Source: Paraburkholderia flava
Lineage (GTDB): Bacteria; Pseudomonadota; Gammaproteobacteria; Burkholderiales; Burkholderiaceae
Length of the DNA stretch: 64,000 nt
Direction: 5' to 3'
Assembly (NCBI RefSeq): GCF_004359985.1
Contig: NZ_SMRO01000001.1
Location: 1,054,001-1,118,000, forward strand
The translations under genes were made by a program, and so were the position numbers. The notes beneath the pieces are model-generated. The model saw only the letters and a program-made list of their open reading frames with translations. It was not told the origin of the DNA and did not search any database. The stretch's first letter is position 1, and each line of letters begins with the position of its first letter. Positions 27,370-36,349 of the stretch are shown here, in pieces.

Positions 27370-27451
27370 TCCGGCACGCGCGAATCACGCAAGACGCGCA
27401 CTTTTTCGATACTTACACTGCATCACACTCAACACCATCGGGAGAGCAGTC

Positions 27452-28366
27452 GTGGCGCATATCTGGGAAGGCGTATTGCCTGCGGTCACCACCAAGTTCA
27501 ACGCGGATTTCAGCATAGACCGCCAATGGACCGCGAAGAACATCGATGCGCAGATCGACGCGGGCGTCGACGGGATCATCGTGTGCGGGTCGCTGGGCGA
27601 AGCGTCGACGCTGTCGCTCGACGACAAGCTCGAAGTACTCGACATCGCCGTCGAAGCAGCACGCGGACGCGTGCCGGTTCTTCTGACGATCGCGGAAAAC
27701 AGCACACTCGACGCGTGCCGCCAGGCTGAATCCGGCGCAAAACGCGGCGCAAGCGGCTACATGGTGCTGCCGGGTCTGCGCTATCTGTCGGACCGTCGCG
27801 AGACGTTGCAGCACTTTCGCAGCGTCGCCGGTGCGACCACACTGCCGCTGATGATCTACAACAACCCGCTCGCGTACGGCGTCGACATGACGCCCGACAT
27901 GTTCGCGGAAATCGCCGACCAGAAGAACGTCGTCGCGATCAAGGAATCGTGCGGCGACGTGCGGCGTGTGACCGATCTGATCAACGTGGTCGGCGACCGC
28001 TTCGCGATCCTGTGCGGCGTCGATAACCTCGCGATGGAAGCGATCCTGATGGGCGCGCACGGCTGGGTCGCGGGTCTCGTCTGCGCGTTCCCGCGCGAGA
28101 CAGTTGCTATCTACAAGCTGCTCAAGGCAGGACGCCTCGAAGAAGCACGCGCGATCTATCGCTGGTTCGCGCCGCTGCTCGCGCTCGACGTGTCGTCGAA
28201 GCTCGTGCAGAACATCAAGCTCGCGGAAACGATTGTCGGTCTCGGTACCGAGCCGGTCCGTCCGCCGCGTCTGCCGCTCGTCGGCGATGAACGCAAGGCG
28301 GTTGAAGCGCTGATCCGCCATTCGATCGAAACGCGTCCGGCCCTCCCGACGTTATCGACGCTCTGA
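27452..28366 (+). CDS. DapA-family deaminase of hydroxyproline catabolism
   Basis: The protein has 304 residues from the GTG at 27452, behind GGGAGAGCAGTC; an ATG far upstream lies in the promoter. Class I aldolase features are Lys164 (AIKES, Schiff base), Tyr136 (IYNNP) and CGSLGEASTLS in place of the GTTGE phosphate loop. In hydroxyproline clusters this family member is 1-pyrroline-4-hydroxy-2-carboxylate deaminase, which yields 2-oxoglutarate semialdehyde and ammonia. It is divergent from the epimerase operon. The semialdehyde dehydrogenase that would finish the pathway is not in the window. Confidence 0.88.
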   Translation: MAHIWEGVLPAVTTKFNADFSIDRQWTAKNIDAQIDAGVDGIIVCGSLGEASTLSLDDKLEVLDIAVEAARGRVPVLLTIAENSTLDACRQAESGAKRGASGYMVLPGLRYLSDRRETLQHFRSVAGATTLPLMIYNNPLAYGVDMTPDMFAEIADQKNVVAIKESCGDVRRVTDLINVVGDRFAILCGVDNLAMEAILMGAHGWVAGLVCAFPRETVAIYKLLKAGRLEEARAIYRWFAPLLALDVSSKLVQNIKLAETIVGLGTEPVRPPRLPLVGDERKAVEALIRHSIETRPALPTLSTL

Positions 28367-28375
28367 ATCTGAACC

Positions 28376-28409
28376 CGGCGGCGTGTGCTCCCACACGCGC
28401 ACGCCGCCG
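28376..28409 (+). terminator. hairpin after the deaminase gene
   Basis: CGGCGGCGTG (28376-28385) and CACGCCGCCG (28400-28409) form a 10-bp stem ten bases beyond the stop codon, with no clear T-run. It may attenuate rather than end transcription into the binding-protein gene. Confidence 0.4.
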
Positions 28410-28540
28410 CAGTTCACGCCGCGCGCAAAAGGCGAAACGCGGCAAGCAGTCCAGGCCACCCAGGTCGACATCAAGCGAACGACATGGCGCACACAGCGTC
28501 GGCACACGCTCGCGCATCCACAAAGACGGGAGACATCGCA

Positions 28541-29710
28541 ATGAAGCCAGTGAAGCTCAGTGCAGGGCAATTCGCGTTTGCATCGATCTGTGCGGCCGCC
28601 GTAGCGGCCACGCTAGCGGGCGGCGCGCAAGCGGCAACGGAGGACGTCGTGAAGATCGGCTTTGCCGCGCCGCTCACCGGGCCGCAATCGAACTACGGCG
28701 TCGACATGCAGAAAGGCGTGCAGCTCGCGATCGACGATTTCAACGCAACGCATCCGTCGATCGGCGGCAAGCCGGTGCACTTCGTGCTCGAACCCGAAGA
28801 CGACCAGGCCGATCCGCGCACCGGCACGACGGTCGCGCAACGGCTGATCGACGACAACGTGCGCGGCATCATCGGCCACTTCAATTCGGGCACCAGCATT
28901 CCGGCGTCTGACTTGTACGACCGCGCGGGCCTGCCGCAGATTTCGATGGCGACGTCCGCGCAATACACCGCGCGCGGCTACAAGACCACGTTCCGGTTGC
29001 TCACCAGCGATTCGCAGGCAGGCAGCATCATGGGTACGTACGTCGTGAAGACGCTGAAGTACAAACGCATTGCGATCATCGACGACCGCACCGCATACGG
29101 CCAGGGCATCGCCGATGAATTCGCGACGGCGGTGAAGACCGCGGGCGGCACCGTGATCAAGCGCGACTTCACGAACGACAAGGCACTTGATTTCGCGGCG
29201 ATCCTCACGAACCTGAAGGGCATGAATCCCGATGCGGTGTTCTACGGCGGCGGCGATGCACAGTCGTCGCCGATGATCCGCAAGATGCGGCAGCTCGGCA
29301 TGCAGTCGGCGTTCATCACCGGCGAGATGTCGAAGTCGCCGACCTTCCTCAAAGTGGGCGGCACGGCAGCGGAAGGCGCGATCGTTTACATGGGCGGCCT
29401 GCCTAACCAGAAGATGCCGGGCTTCAAGGGCTTCGAAGCGCGCTATCAGGCGCGTTTCCATGAACAGCCGGTCACGTATTCGCCGTACTCATACGACGGC
29501 ACGATCGCGCTGCTCACCGCGATGAAGAACGCGAACTCCACCGATCCGAAGGTCTATACGCCGTTCCTGCACAAGACAGAGCTTCAGGGTGTGACGTCGA
29601 GCGATATCGCTTACGACGCGAAGGGCGATCTTAAGGATGCGCCGGTCACGATCTACAAGGTGCAGCAAGGGGCGTTTTCGCCGATCGATACGATCGGCGG
29701 CAAGAGCTAA
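28541..29710 (+). CDS. branched-chain-amino-acid-type ABC binding protein, likely hydroxyproline uptake
   Basis: The protein has 389 residues from MKPVKLSAGQFAF. A signal peptide ends at GGAQA/ATED near 30, so it is periplasmic. KIGFAAPLTGPQSNYGVDMQKGVQLAIDDFNA is the LivJ/Peripla_BP_6 opening, followed by GHFNSGTSIPASDLYDRAGLPQIS. It follows the deaminase gene on the same strand, so hydroxyproline or a related amino acid is the probable ligand. No permease or ATPase gene accompanies it; it must share a transporter encoded elsewhere. A good terminator follows. Confidence 0.87.
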   Translation: MKPVKLSAGQFAFASICAAAVAATLAGGAQAATEDVVKIGFAAPLTGPQSNYGVDMQKGVQLAIDDFNATHPSIGGKPVHFVLEPEDDQADPRTGTTVAQRLIDDNVRGIIGHFNSGTSIPASDLYDRAGLPQISMATSAQYTARGYKTTFRLLTSDSQAGSIMGTYVVKTLKYKRIAIIDDRTAYGQGIADEFATAVKTAGGTVIKRDFTNDKALDFAAILTNLKGMNPDAVFYGGGDAQSSPMIRKMRQLGMQSAFITGEMSKSPTFLKVGGTAAEGAIVYMGGLPNQKMPGFKGFEARYQARFHEQPVTYSPYSYDGTIALLTAMKNANSTDPKVYTPFLHKTELQGVTSSDIAYDAKGDLKDAPVTIYKVQQGAFSPIDTIGGKS

Positions 29711-29738
29711 AGGCTAAGGGTTTTTGAACTGGCCTGCG

Positions 29739-29770
29739 AGCCGGCGGTGCGATGCGCTGCCGGCTTTTTT
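29739..29770 (+). terminator. rho-independent terminator of the binding-protein gene
   Basis: AGCCGGC (29739-29745) and GCCGGCT (29759-29765) pair around a G/C-rich loop that can extend the stem, directly followed by a T-run to 29770. It lies 28 bp past the stop codon. Confidence 0.8.
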
Positions 29771-29861
29771 ACGTTACGCGCGCCCCGTGAATCGATAACC
29801 GCGCCTCTCGATTGGACGTGCCATCCACGACCACATCCATTGCTTTCTCCCCGACTCCGTT

Positions 29862-30557
29862 TCAGGCCGCAGTGACCTGCAGCCCGCGCTCCACGGCTGG
29901 ACGCGCGAGGCCACGGCTTAGCCACGTCCCCACATGAACGAAGCGGTCGAAGCCCACAAGCTCGCGCGCTTCATAAAAACCGATCAGATTGCGCACCCAG
30001 CCGAGCAACGAAATATCGGCGATGCTGTAGTCCGATCCCATCACCCAGTCGCGGCCCTCGAGACGTTTGTCGAGAACACCGAGCAGCCGCGCCGATTCGG
30101 TCGCATAGCGTTCCAGCGGACGCTTGTCCTCATACGCTTTGCCAGCGAACTTATTGAAGAAGCCGACCTGCCCGAACATCGGCCCTACCGCTCCCATCTG
30201 CCACATCAACCATTGGATCGTTTCGTACCGCGTGTTGGGATCGACGGAGAGAAACTGCCCCGTCTTGTCGGCGAGATAGATCAGAATCGCTCCCGATTCG
30301 AATAGCGCCAGTGGCACGCCGCCCGGCCCATCCGGATCGTAGATCGCTGGGATCTTGCCGTTCGGGTTGAGCGCGAGAAAAGCCGGATCCTGGTTCTCGT
30401 TCGCCATGATGTCGATCCGATGCGGCTCATAGGCGAGGCCCGTCTCCTCGAGCATGATCCCTACCTTCACGCCGTTAGGCGTCGGCAGAGAAAATAGCTG
30501 GAGCCGATCCGGGTGCTTCGCCGGCCAGCGTGTAAAAATCGAGTGATTGAGTATCAA
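29862..30557 (-). CDS. glutathione S-transferase (YfcG/YghU-like)
   Basis: The protein has 231 residues. The thioredoxin-fold N-domain (about 17-100) shows LFSLPTPNGVKVGIMLEETGLAYE, the cis-Pro NPNGKIPAI and the glutathione gamma-Glu site LFESGAILIYLADK. The helical C-domain has WVMGSDYSIADISLLGWV. TPNGVKV places it in the Nu-like disulfide-bond oxidoreductase group of E. coli YfcG/YghU, which have Thr/Asn rather than a catalytic Tyr or Cys. It is cytoplasmic and single-gene. Confidence 0.88.
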   Translation of the reverse strand: MILNHSIFTRWPAKHPDRLQLFSLPTPNGVKVGIMLEETGLAYEPHRIDIMANENQDPAFLALNPNGKIPAIYDPDGPGGVPLALFESGAILIYLADKTGQFLSVDPNTRYETIQWLMWQMGAVGPMFGQVGFFNKFAGKAYEDKRPLERYATESARLLGVLDKRLEGRDWVMGSDYSIADISLLGWVRNLIGFYEARELVGFDRFVHVGTWLSRGLARPAVERGLQVTAA

Positions 30558-30693
30558 TGTTCTTCTCCCGGATGGGTCGACGCATGGAAATCCAGACGCG
30601 TTCCCGATAATCCGGAGCGCGTCCGGGCCTCCATGTTAAGCCCTCGTCAGATGAAACCGCTCACCGTCAGAGAAGATCGACGCGACCGGATGA

Positions 30694-30807
30694 CCAGTCA
30701 TCGAGACACGCGGTCAGGTCAGCGACGCCGATGTGAAAGCCGTACGCGATGCCGGCTACACGGAGGCGAACGCTTCCTGCGGAATCTTAAGAAAGGACCA
30801 GGATTGA
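30694..30807 (+). pseudogene. remnant of an AhpD/carboxymuconolactone-decarboxylase-like gene
   Basis: A short frame ending at 30807 reads GQVSDADVKAVRDAGYTEAN, closely resembling the helix pair late in CMD-family peroxidase-like proteins (typically VSDADLxAVRxAGYSDAQ). An in-frame stop (30691) cuts it at the front. After TEAN the family resemblance stops, and no start or catalytic CxxC part is found nearby. I read it as a decayed relic in the 384-bp gap between the transferase and the esterase; the rest of the gap (30558-30941) shows nothing recognisable. Confidence 0.4.
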
Positions 30808-30941
30808 GGAATTTTTATGTACCAGGACTGTTCGCCCATCGAGTACATGGCGACCATCGGACGACGGTTTGTCGCGTGCGCGATCCACATCGCCATGCGG
30901 GTCCGCGCTGCGCAAGCCGTGCTTCGCAGACCCGCTTCCCG

Positions 30942-32645
30942 TTACTGCGCAGTGATCTGCAACTGCGTCGGTGACGCGTCCATCACCACCTTCGCCGGGA
31001 AGTTCGCCCAGTTGACGCCCAGCGACGGCGTGTTCGGATTGCCGGTCTTCGCGAAGGCCGCGAGGCTCGCGATCATCGCATCCGATAACGCCTCGCGCCC
31101 CGGCCTGTTCGCGTTGCTATACGCGAACGAGAACACGTTGCTGCCGAAGTTATCGAACATGAAGGGCAAGTCCATCGCATGCGTCGCACCGTAGACGGTG
31201 TTGAACGGTGCGGGCTCCTCGTCCCAGTCGAAGCGGTAGTACCAGACCTTGCCCGGCTGCTGCGCGGCCAGCGACGTGAGTTGCGGTAGCACCGGCCCAA
31301 GGAAAACCAGGTTCGTCGTAGCCGCCGTCATTGCATTCCAGCCGAAGGGCAACGCCGTCACCGGCAGGTAGGCCGCATTGATCAGATCGCCTTGCGTAAG
31401 CGTGGTGGGCGCATTCGGATCGAAGTTGAACTGCAGGCTGAAGCGGTCATAGTCGCTTGGCTTGAAGCCTGAAATACCAGTACCGGTAATCGTGCCGAAC
31501 AGGCTGGCGAAGAGCGTGCCTTCGTCTCTCGTGTTGCCGGCGAGCACCGGCACCTTCTGATATTGCCCTGCCGCAAGCGCCGCGATCGAATTGACCGGCA
31601 GCACGTTGCCGTCCTCGATCGGAGCAGGTGCGTTGCCGAGCTGCGGATTCGCAAGCATCACGGTCAGCAGTTGTGAGGCCGGCAGACTGCGCAGATAGGT
31701 TGCCACCTGCGCAGTTGATTGCGTGGCGAGCCAGGTCTCGGCTGAGGTGGTGTCGGTCGCCTTGCCGTCGGCGACGACGATCGCGTCGAGCAACGCCTTC
31801 GAGTAGCTTTGCGCCGTCGTCCTCGACGCATTCGCGATCCCGCCGCTCAGTGGCACGGCCTTCTGAAACAGTCCCGCCGACAGCGGCGAAACCAGCAGCC
31901 CCCACACATTGACCGCGCCCGCAGACTGGCCCATCACGGTGACGTTCGCCGGATCGCCGCCGAACGCGGCGATGTTGGCCTTGACGAACTTCAGTGCCTG
32001 CAACTGATCAAGCAGCGCGAAATCGCCGGAATCGGCTAGCGCATTACCGGTTTTGAGCTGCGGCAAGTCGAGCCAGCCGAGAATGCCCAGGCGGTAGTTG
32101 ATCGTGACGACGACTGCATTCGCTTTCTTCGCAAGCGCCTGCCCGTCGTAAACCGGATCGGCGGAGTAACCGGAGATGTTGCTGCCACCATAAATGAAGA
32201 AGATGACCGGTAGCGGTCCCTGCTTCGTCGAGGGGCTCCAGATATTCAGCGTCAGACAATCTTCATCGCCCACCGGCTTGCCGAAGCCATCGCGTACTGC
32301 TAGGCCATACGGTGCATCGTTCGGAGCCGGGCTAAAGTATCGGCCGCCTTGCGCGCATGCGTGCCCGAACTGCTGCGCGGTGCGCACGCCTGTCCACGGT
32401 GCGGGATCGACAGGCGGCATCCATCGTAGAGAGCCTACCGGCGGCTGCGCATAAGGAACACCGAGCCATGCATATACCCCTGTGGTTGCACTACGGTCCA
32501 GCCCGTTGACGGCACCGAAGCTCGTGACGCGTTGCGTAACAGGAGGAGGATCAGGATGATCGTCGACACCGCCGCCACACGCAGCCAGAGGCAGCGCGAG
32601 CAAAACAGCAATAAGCGCCGTAGCGGCGCGCAAAATCTGGACCAC
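30942..32645 (-). CDS. carboxylesterase type B lipoprotein
   Basis: The protein has 567 residues from the GTG at 32645, chosen because AGGAGACAACCC precedes it and it gives a clean signal, VVQILRAATALIAVLLALPLAAC, with lipobox Cys near 23. An upstream ATG adds an arginine-rich unlikely leader. Family features are GVPYAQPPVGSLRW, an oxyanion-hole GG in FFIYGGSN, the nucleophile Ser241 in GQSAGAVN, the acid Glu in TRDEGTLF and His in YGATHAMDLPF. It should be an envelope-anchored ester hydrolase; the substrate is unknown. Divergent from an MFS pump gene. Confidence 0.88.
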   Translation of the reverse strand: MVQILRAATALIAVLLALPLAACGGGVDDHPDPPPVTQRVTSFGAVNGLDRSATTGVYAWLGVPYAQPPVGSLRWMPPVDPAPWTGVRTAQQFGHACAQGGRYFSPAPNDAPYGLAVRDGFGKPVGDEDCLTLNIWSPSTKQGPLPVIFFIYGGSNISGYSADPVYDGQALAKKANAVVVTINYRLGILGWLDLPQLKTGNALADSGDFALLDQLQALKFVKANIAAFGGDPANVTVMGQSAGAVNVWGLLVSPLSAGLFQKAVPLSGGIANASRTTAQSYSKALLDAIVVADGKATDTTSAETWLATQSTAQVATYLRSLPASQLLTVMLANPQLGNAPAPIEDGNVLPVNSIAALAAGQYQKVPVLAGNTRDEGTLFASLFGTITGTGISGFKPSDYDRFSLQFNFDPNAPTTLTQGDLINAAYLPVTALPFGWNAMTAATTNLVFLGPVLPQLTSLAAQQPGKVWYYRFDWDEEPAPFNTVYGATHAMDLPFMFDNFGSNVFSFAYSNANRPGREALSDAMIASLAAFAKTGNPNTPSLGVNWANFPAKVVMDASPTQLQITAQ

Positions 32646-32998
32646 GGGTTGTCTCCTGATATTGGAATGGTTGCGGTCCATCGTCGACGCACGATGTCCG
32701 GGTCGGCAGAATCTTCTTGTGTCCATGCAGGGATGCATCGCGGGATCGCGATGCTTACCGATCGCAATGAAGAGGATTCCTTTTTTTGTTTTCGTCAGAA
32801 CGCGAGTTCAGTCAGAAAATTATCATGGCGACTTTTGTAGTGTCATTTGCGAATGCCGCCAATCTCTTATCAAAGTTAGCCACACTGCGGCAGCGGTCGA
32901 TCTGGTGGAGAATGGTGCGAAGCAATCCACTAAGACACGCCGCCATAGTTCAACCGACACCGAAACATCGGCTGCCCGTTCGGGTCTACTCTGTATCC
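32646..32998. other. divergent intergenic region, 353 bp
   Basis: The region separates the esterase (leftward) and MFS pump (rightward) genes and is relatively AT-rich at 32775-32890. The pump frame is open back to 32786, but that extension lacks a ribosome site and protein-like composition. No gene, repeat or clear operator is recognised. Confidence 0.5.
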
Positions 32999-34468
32999 AT
33001 GAACCCGACCTCCTCTCCCCCGTCCTCCCACGCTTCGCTTACGCCGGCGCTTGCACGCATCGTCGCGACGGTCAGCGTGGGCTTCGTCGTCACACAGCTC
33101 GACGTGACCATCGTCAACATCGCGCTCGCGCGTATCGGTACGGACCTGCACGCGAACGTCGCGGGCCTGCAATGGATCGTCGATGCGTACACGTTGTCGT
33201 TCGCGGTGCTGATGCTGTCGGCCGGCGTGCTCGGCGACCGGCTCGGCGCGCGCAGGATGTTCGCGGCCGGCATTGTGCTGTTCGCGTTCGCGTCGCTGGC
33301 ATGCGGACTCGCGACCAATGCGACGACGCTCGTTGCCGCGCGCGCCCTGCAAGGCGTCGGTGCCGCCGCGATGCTGCCGAACTCGCTCGCGCTCCTCAAT
33401 CGCGCGTGCGGACACGACCCGAAGCTGCGTGCCCGCGCCGTGGGACTGTGGACCGCGGCCGGCGCGATTGCGATCGCCGCAGGGCCGGTAATCGGCGGAC
33501 TGCTGATCGCCGCGTTCGGCTGGCGCAGTATCTTTCTCGTCAACCTGCCGCTGTGTGCGATCGGCCTCGGCGCGACCCTCCTGTGGCTGCCTGCATCCGA
33601 CCCATCCACCGACGCAACACGCGGCCCTGCACTCACGAGCCGGGGCCTCGATCTGCCGGGCCAGGGCCTCGCGATCGTCACACTGACCGCGTTCACGGCC
33701 GCCGTGATCGAATGGCGTCCGCTCGGTCTCGGCCATCCGCTCGTCGCGGGCGGACTGCTGCTTGCGCTCGTTGCCGGTTGCGCGTTCATCGCAGTGGAAC
33801 GCCGCGTACGCGCACCGATGATCCCGCTGCCGCTGTTCGGCAACCGCACGTTCAGCGCGGCCGTGCTGTTCGGTATCTGCGTGAATCTCACGTATTACGG
33901 CGTCGTGTTCGTACTGAGTCTTTATCTGCAGCAGGTGCGCGGCGACACGCCGTTGCAGGCCGGCCTCGCGTTCCTGCCGCTGACGGGCGGCTTTCTCGTG
34001 TCGAACGTCGCGAGTGGCTGGGTCGTCGCGCGCTACGGTTCGCGCGTACCGATGATCATCGGTGCGCTGACCGGCATGCTCGGCTACGGACTGCTGCATT
34101 TCGCCGACGCGCAGACCCCGCTGATTGGACTGCTAGTACCGTTCCTGCTGATCCCGTCGGGCATGGGCCTCGCCGTGCCCGCGATGACGACAGCCATCCT
34201 CGCTAGCGTCGAACCGCAGCGCGCGGGCACCGCATCGGCGATCCTGAACACCGCGCGTCAGGCGGGCGGTGCGGTCGGCGTCGCGGCATTCGGCGCGCTC
34301 GCGAGCGGCGGGGGTGCTGCGCACATCGTGTCCGGTGTGCAATCGGCGACGGCGATTTCGGTTGGATTGCTGCTCGTCGGCGTGGTGCTCGGCAGTCTCG
34401 TGCATCCGCACCCGCATACGCGCAACGGCGTGCAAGAGGGAGCGCGTGCGGCGGCCGCCCAGGAGTGA
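32999..34468 (+). CDS. MFS drug:proton antiporter, DHA2 (EmrB/QacA) family
   Basis: The protein has 489 residues from MNPTSSPPSS and about fourteen membrane helices. Motif D1 (TQLDVTIVNIALARIGTDL) is in helix 1 and motif A (GVLGDRLGARRMF) in loop 2-3. Motif C-like GPVIGGLLIAAFGWRSIFLVNLP follows in helix 5-6, all characteristic of 14-helix multidrug exporters. It lies in the inner membrane and exports small hydrophobic or amphipathic compounds. No dedicated regulator is adjacent. A strong hairpin follows. Confidence 0.88.
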   Translation: MNPTSSPPSSHASLTPALARIVATVSVGFVVTQLDVTIVNIALARIGTDLHANVAGLQWIVDAYTLSFAVLMLSAGVLGDRLGARRMFAAGIVLFAFASLACGLATNATTLVAARALQGVGAAAMLPNSLALLNRACGHDPKLRARAVGLWTAAGAIAIAAGPVIGGLLIAAFGWRSIFLVNLPLCAIGLGATLLWLPASDPSTDATRGPALTSRGLDLPGQGLAIVTLTAFTAAVIEWRPLGLGHPLVAGGLLLALVAGCAFIAVERRVRAPMIPLPLFGNRTFSAAVLFGICVNLTYYGVVFVLSLYLQQVRGDTPLQAGLAFLPLTGGFLVSNVASGWVVARYGSRVPMIIGALTGMLGYGLLHFADAQTPLIGLLVPFLLIPSGMGLAVPAMTTAILASVEPQRAGTASAILNTARQAGGAVGVAAFGALASGGGAAHIVSGVQSATAISVGLLLVGVVLGSLVHPHPHTRNGVQEGARAAAAQE

Positions 34469-34493
34469 GCCACCGCCGTAAGCCGTAAACGCG

Positions 34494-34525
34494 AACAGCC
34501 ACGATGCATTCGCATCGTGGCTGTT
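34494..34525. terminator. bidirectional hairpin terminator
   Basis: AACAGCCACGATGC (34494-34507) and GCATCGTGGCTGTT (34512-34525) form a perfect 14-bp stem with a four-base loop, with ATTT on the + side and GTTCGCG on the other. It sits between the convergent MFS pump and the small gene at 34562. Confidence 0.8.
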
Positions 34526-34561
34526 ATTTACTGCCCTGCATGTACCGCGCGCGTTAACGCG

Positions 34562-34834
34562 TTACAACGCCGCCTGCTGAATCGTGCCGGACCTCAACGC
34601 CGCTTCGATCAATCCTTCGCTGCGCACCTTCTCGATCGCACCGGCGATCAGCTTCTCCGGTTCCTCGATCTCCGCCTTCAGCGCACTGAGAAAACCGGAC
34701 GCATCCAGCACGACCAGCGTCTTCGCCGATTCGGCCTCGCTGATGATCACGCGATGCGGCGTCGGCCCCTCGCCGAGGCTCGCACAGAAGGTGACTTCCT
34801 GGCCGTCGATCGTCTGTTCGAAGTTTTGAATCAT
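34562..34834 (-). CDS. small conserved-looking protein of unknown function
   Basis: The protein has 90 residues from MIQNFEQTIDG (ATG 34834) behind AGGGAGGACACG. It begins with beta-strand-like sequence (FEQTIDGQEVTFCAS, HRVIISEAESAKTLVVL) and ends in helices (GFLSALKAEIEEPEKLIAGAIEKV), a compact alpha/beta fold. There is no signal or membrane segment. It lies 40 bp behind the DoxX gene. I do not recognise it. Confidence 0.65.
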   Translation of the reverse strand: MIQNFEQTIDGQEVTFCASLGEGPTPHRVIISEAESAKTLVVLDASGFLSALKAEIEEPEKLIAGAIEKVRSEGLIEAALRSGTIQQAAL

Positions 34835-34874
34835 CGTGTCCTCCCTATGTGCGGATGCCGCAGCGCCGCATTCA

Positions 34875-35306
34875 TCACAGCCCAAGCCCGCTGCGTGGCG
34901 CCCGTGCACCGTCGATGCTGATGCGTCCCGCGCCCGTCACGCACAGCAGCAGAAAGCCGCCGGCAATCCCGACGTTCTTCCAGAAATGGATGAGCATGTC
35001 GTGCTGCAGCGCCGGGTCCGTGATGTTCCAGAAGTCGTGGCCGAGCACCGCCGTCGCGATCGTGTAGACCGCCATCACGAGACCGAGCGGACGGATCTTG
35101 AAGCCGAGGATGAGAAACAGGCCGCCGAGCACTTCGACCGCCGTGGCGATCGGCGCGGCGATCTGCACGAAGGGCACGCCCTTCGATTGCAGGTACCCAA
35201 CGAAGCCCGCGTAACCGAGGACTTTCATCACCCCGCTCCACAGGAACAGTACAGCGAGGGCGATGCGTGCGATAAGAATCACGCCGGAATCGACGGGACG
35301 CGTCAT
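34875..35306 (-). CDS. DoxX-family membrane protein
   Basis: The protein has 143 residues from MTRPVDSGVIL (ATG 35306) behind CAGGAGCCCTTT. Four hydrophobic helices are visible. ARIALAVLFLWSGVMKVLGYAGF at the start and PLGLVMAVYTIATAVLGHDFWN in the middle match the DoxX/YphA group. Members associate with redox or sulfur chemistry in the inner membrane, but the role is often unknown. It forms a small operon with the 90-residue protein. Confidence 0.83.
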   Translation of the reverse strand: MTRPVDSGVILIARIALAVLFLWSGVMKVLGYAGFVGYLQSKGVPFVQIAAPIATAVEVLGGLFLILGFKIRPLGLVMAVYTIATAVLGHDFWNITDPALQHDMLIHFWKNVGIAGGFLLLCVTGAGRISIDGARAPRSGLGL

Positions 35307-35492
35307 AAAGGGCTCCTGTAATGAATTAAGCAGAAGACCGGGCTGCGCGGCCACAGTTCCCGGGCGCTCACGTCAGCATATGTGCGTTGCGTGCCTTTTC
35401 CAAGCGAAACCGCGTGCTGTGAAGCACTGCGGCACGGATCGTGCCGCACGAAAACCCGTGAAAACCGTATGTTCCGCGTGTGAATCGCTTGT

Positions 35493-35521
35493 TATAATCT
35501 TTTCACGAACCCGAACGAAAA
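35493..35521 (+). promoter_or_regulatory. deoR promoter with overlapping inverted repeat
   Basis: TATAAT (35493-35498) is a consensus -10 box. Directly behind it lies an imperfect 22-bp palindrome, TTTTC at 35500-35504 and GAAAA at 35517-35521 around ACGAACCCGAAC. AACGAAAA/TTTTCGTT half sites are common for DeoR/GlpR-type repressors, so autoregulation is plausible. Confidence 0.45.
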
Positions 35522-35556
35522 CTAACGCGTAACGGCGCATTCTCCACGGAACCTCC

Positions 35557-36282
35557 ATGCTGAAATCCGAACGCCTGCGTGCGCTCGCCGATGCTCTCGC
35601 CCGACAGAACGTGATGCGTCTGCGCGATGCCGCGACGCTGCTCGGCGTGTCGGAAATGACGGTGCGCCGCGACATTGCCGCGAGTCCGGGGCATTTCACC
35701 TATCTCGGCGGCTACATCGTCAGCGCGACGGATGTGCCGAACACCGCCGGTTATTCACTCGAGCAGGAAAAGGACCACTTCGCGCAGGCGAAGGCCGACG
35801 CGTCCGCGTTCGCCGCGCAACTGATCGGCGACAATGAGACGCTGTTCATCGATTGCGGCACGACGCTCGCTACGCTCGCGCGGCTGATTCCCGCCGAGCG
35901 GCACGTGACGGTGGTCTGCTATTCGCTGAACGTCGCGGAGATTTTGCGGCGCAAGCCCAATGTGCGGATGATCCTGCTCGGCGGCGTGTACGTGCCGTCG
36001 TCGGACTCGTTCGCGGGCGATGAAAGTCTGGAGACGCTGCGACGGATGGGGATCAACAAGGCGTTCATCTCGGCGGGCGGCGTGGACACGGAACGCGGCG
36101 TGACGTGCTGGAATTTCCACGAAGTTGCGTTGAAGCAGGCGGCGATGGCGAGCGCGGTGGAGCGACACCTCGTCGTCGATACGAGCAAGTTCGGCGTATT
36201 GAAGGCGGTGCGGTTTTCGCAGATCGACGATTTCGATTCGATCATTACCGAGAAGGGGCAGCAGCTTCGGAAGAGGAAGTAG
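35557..36282 (+). CDS. deoR: DeoR-family repressor, DeoR orthologue
   Basis: The protein has 241 residues. The helix-turn-helix is LRDAATLLGVSEMTVRRDIAAS (about 23-44), followed by the LGGYIV linker and a DeoRC sugar-phosphate sensor (about 75-235) with FIDCGTTLATLARLIP, VCYSLNVAEIL, LLGGVY and VVDTSKFG. Linker and sensor motifs follow E. coli DeoR closely (LLGGYIV, FFDCGTT, VCYSLN, VDHSKFG). Its inducer should be deoxyribose-5-phosphate. The deoC operon ends at 60458, about 25 kb away, and is the probable target. Confidence 0.85.
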   Translation: MLKSERLRALADALARQNVMRLRDAATLLGVSEMTVRRDIAASPGHFTYLGGYIVSATDVPNTAGYSLEQEKDHFAQAKADASAFAAQLIGDNETLFIDCGTTLATLARLIPAERHVTVVCYSLNVAEILRRKPNVRMILLGGVYVPSSDSFAGDESLETLRRMGINKAFISAGGVDTERGVTCWNFHEVALKQAAMASAVERHLVVDTSKFGVLKAVRFSQIDDFDSIITEKGQQLRKRK

Positions 36283-36349
36283 CCTGCTGCCGTTGCGAGC
36301 CGTTGCTTGATCGTCGCATTGCGGGCCGCTCGCGCGGCCCGCTTTCACG

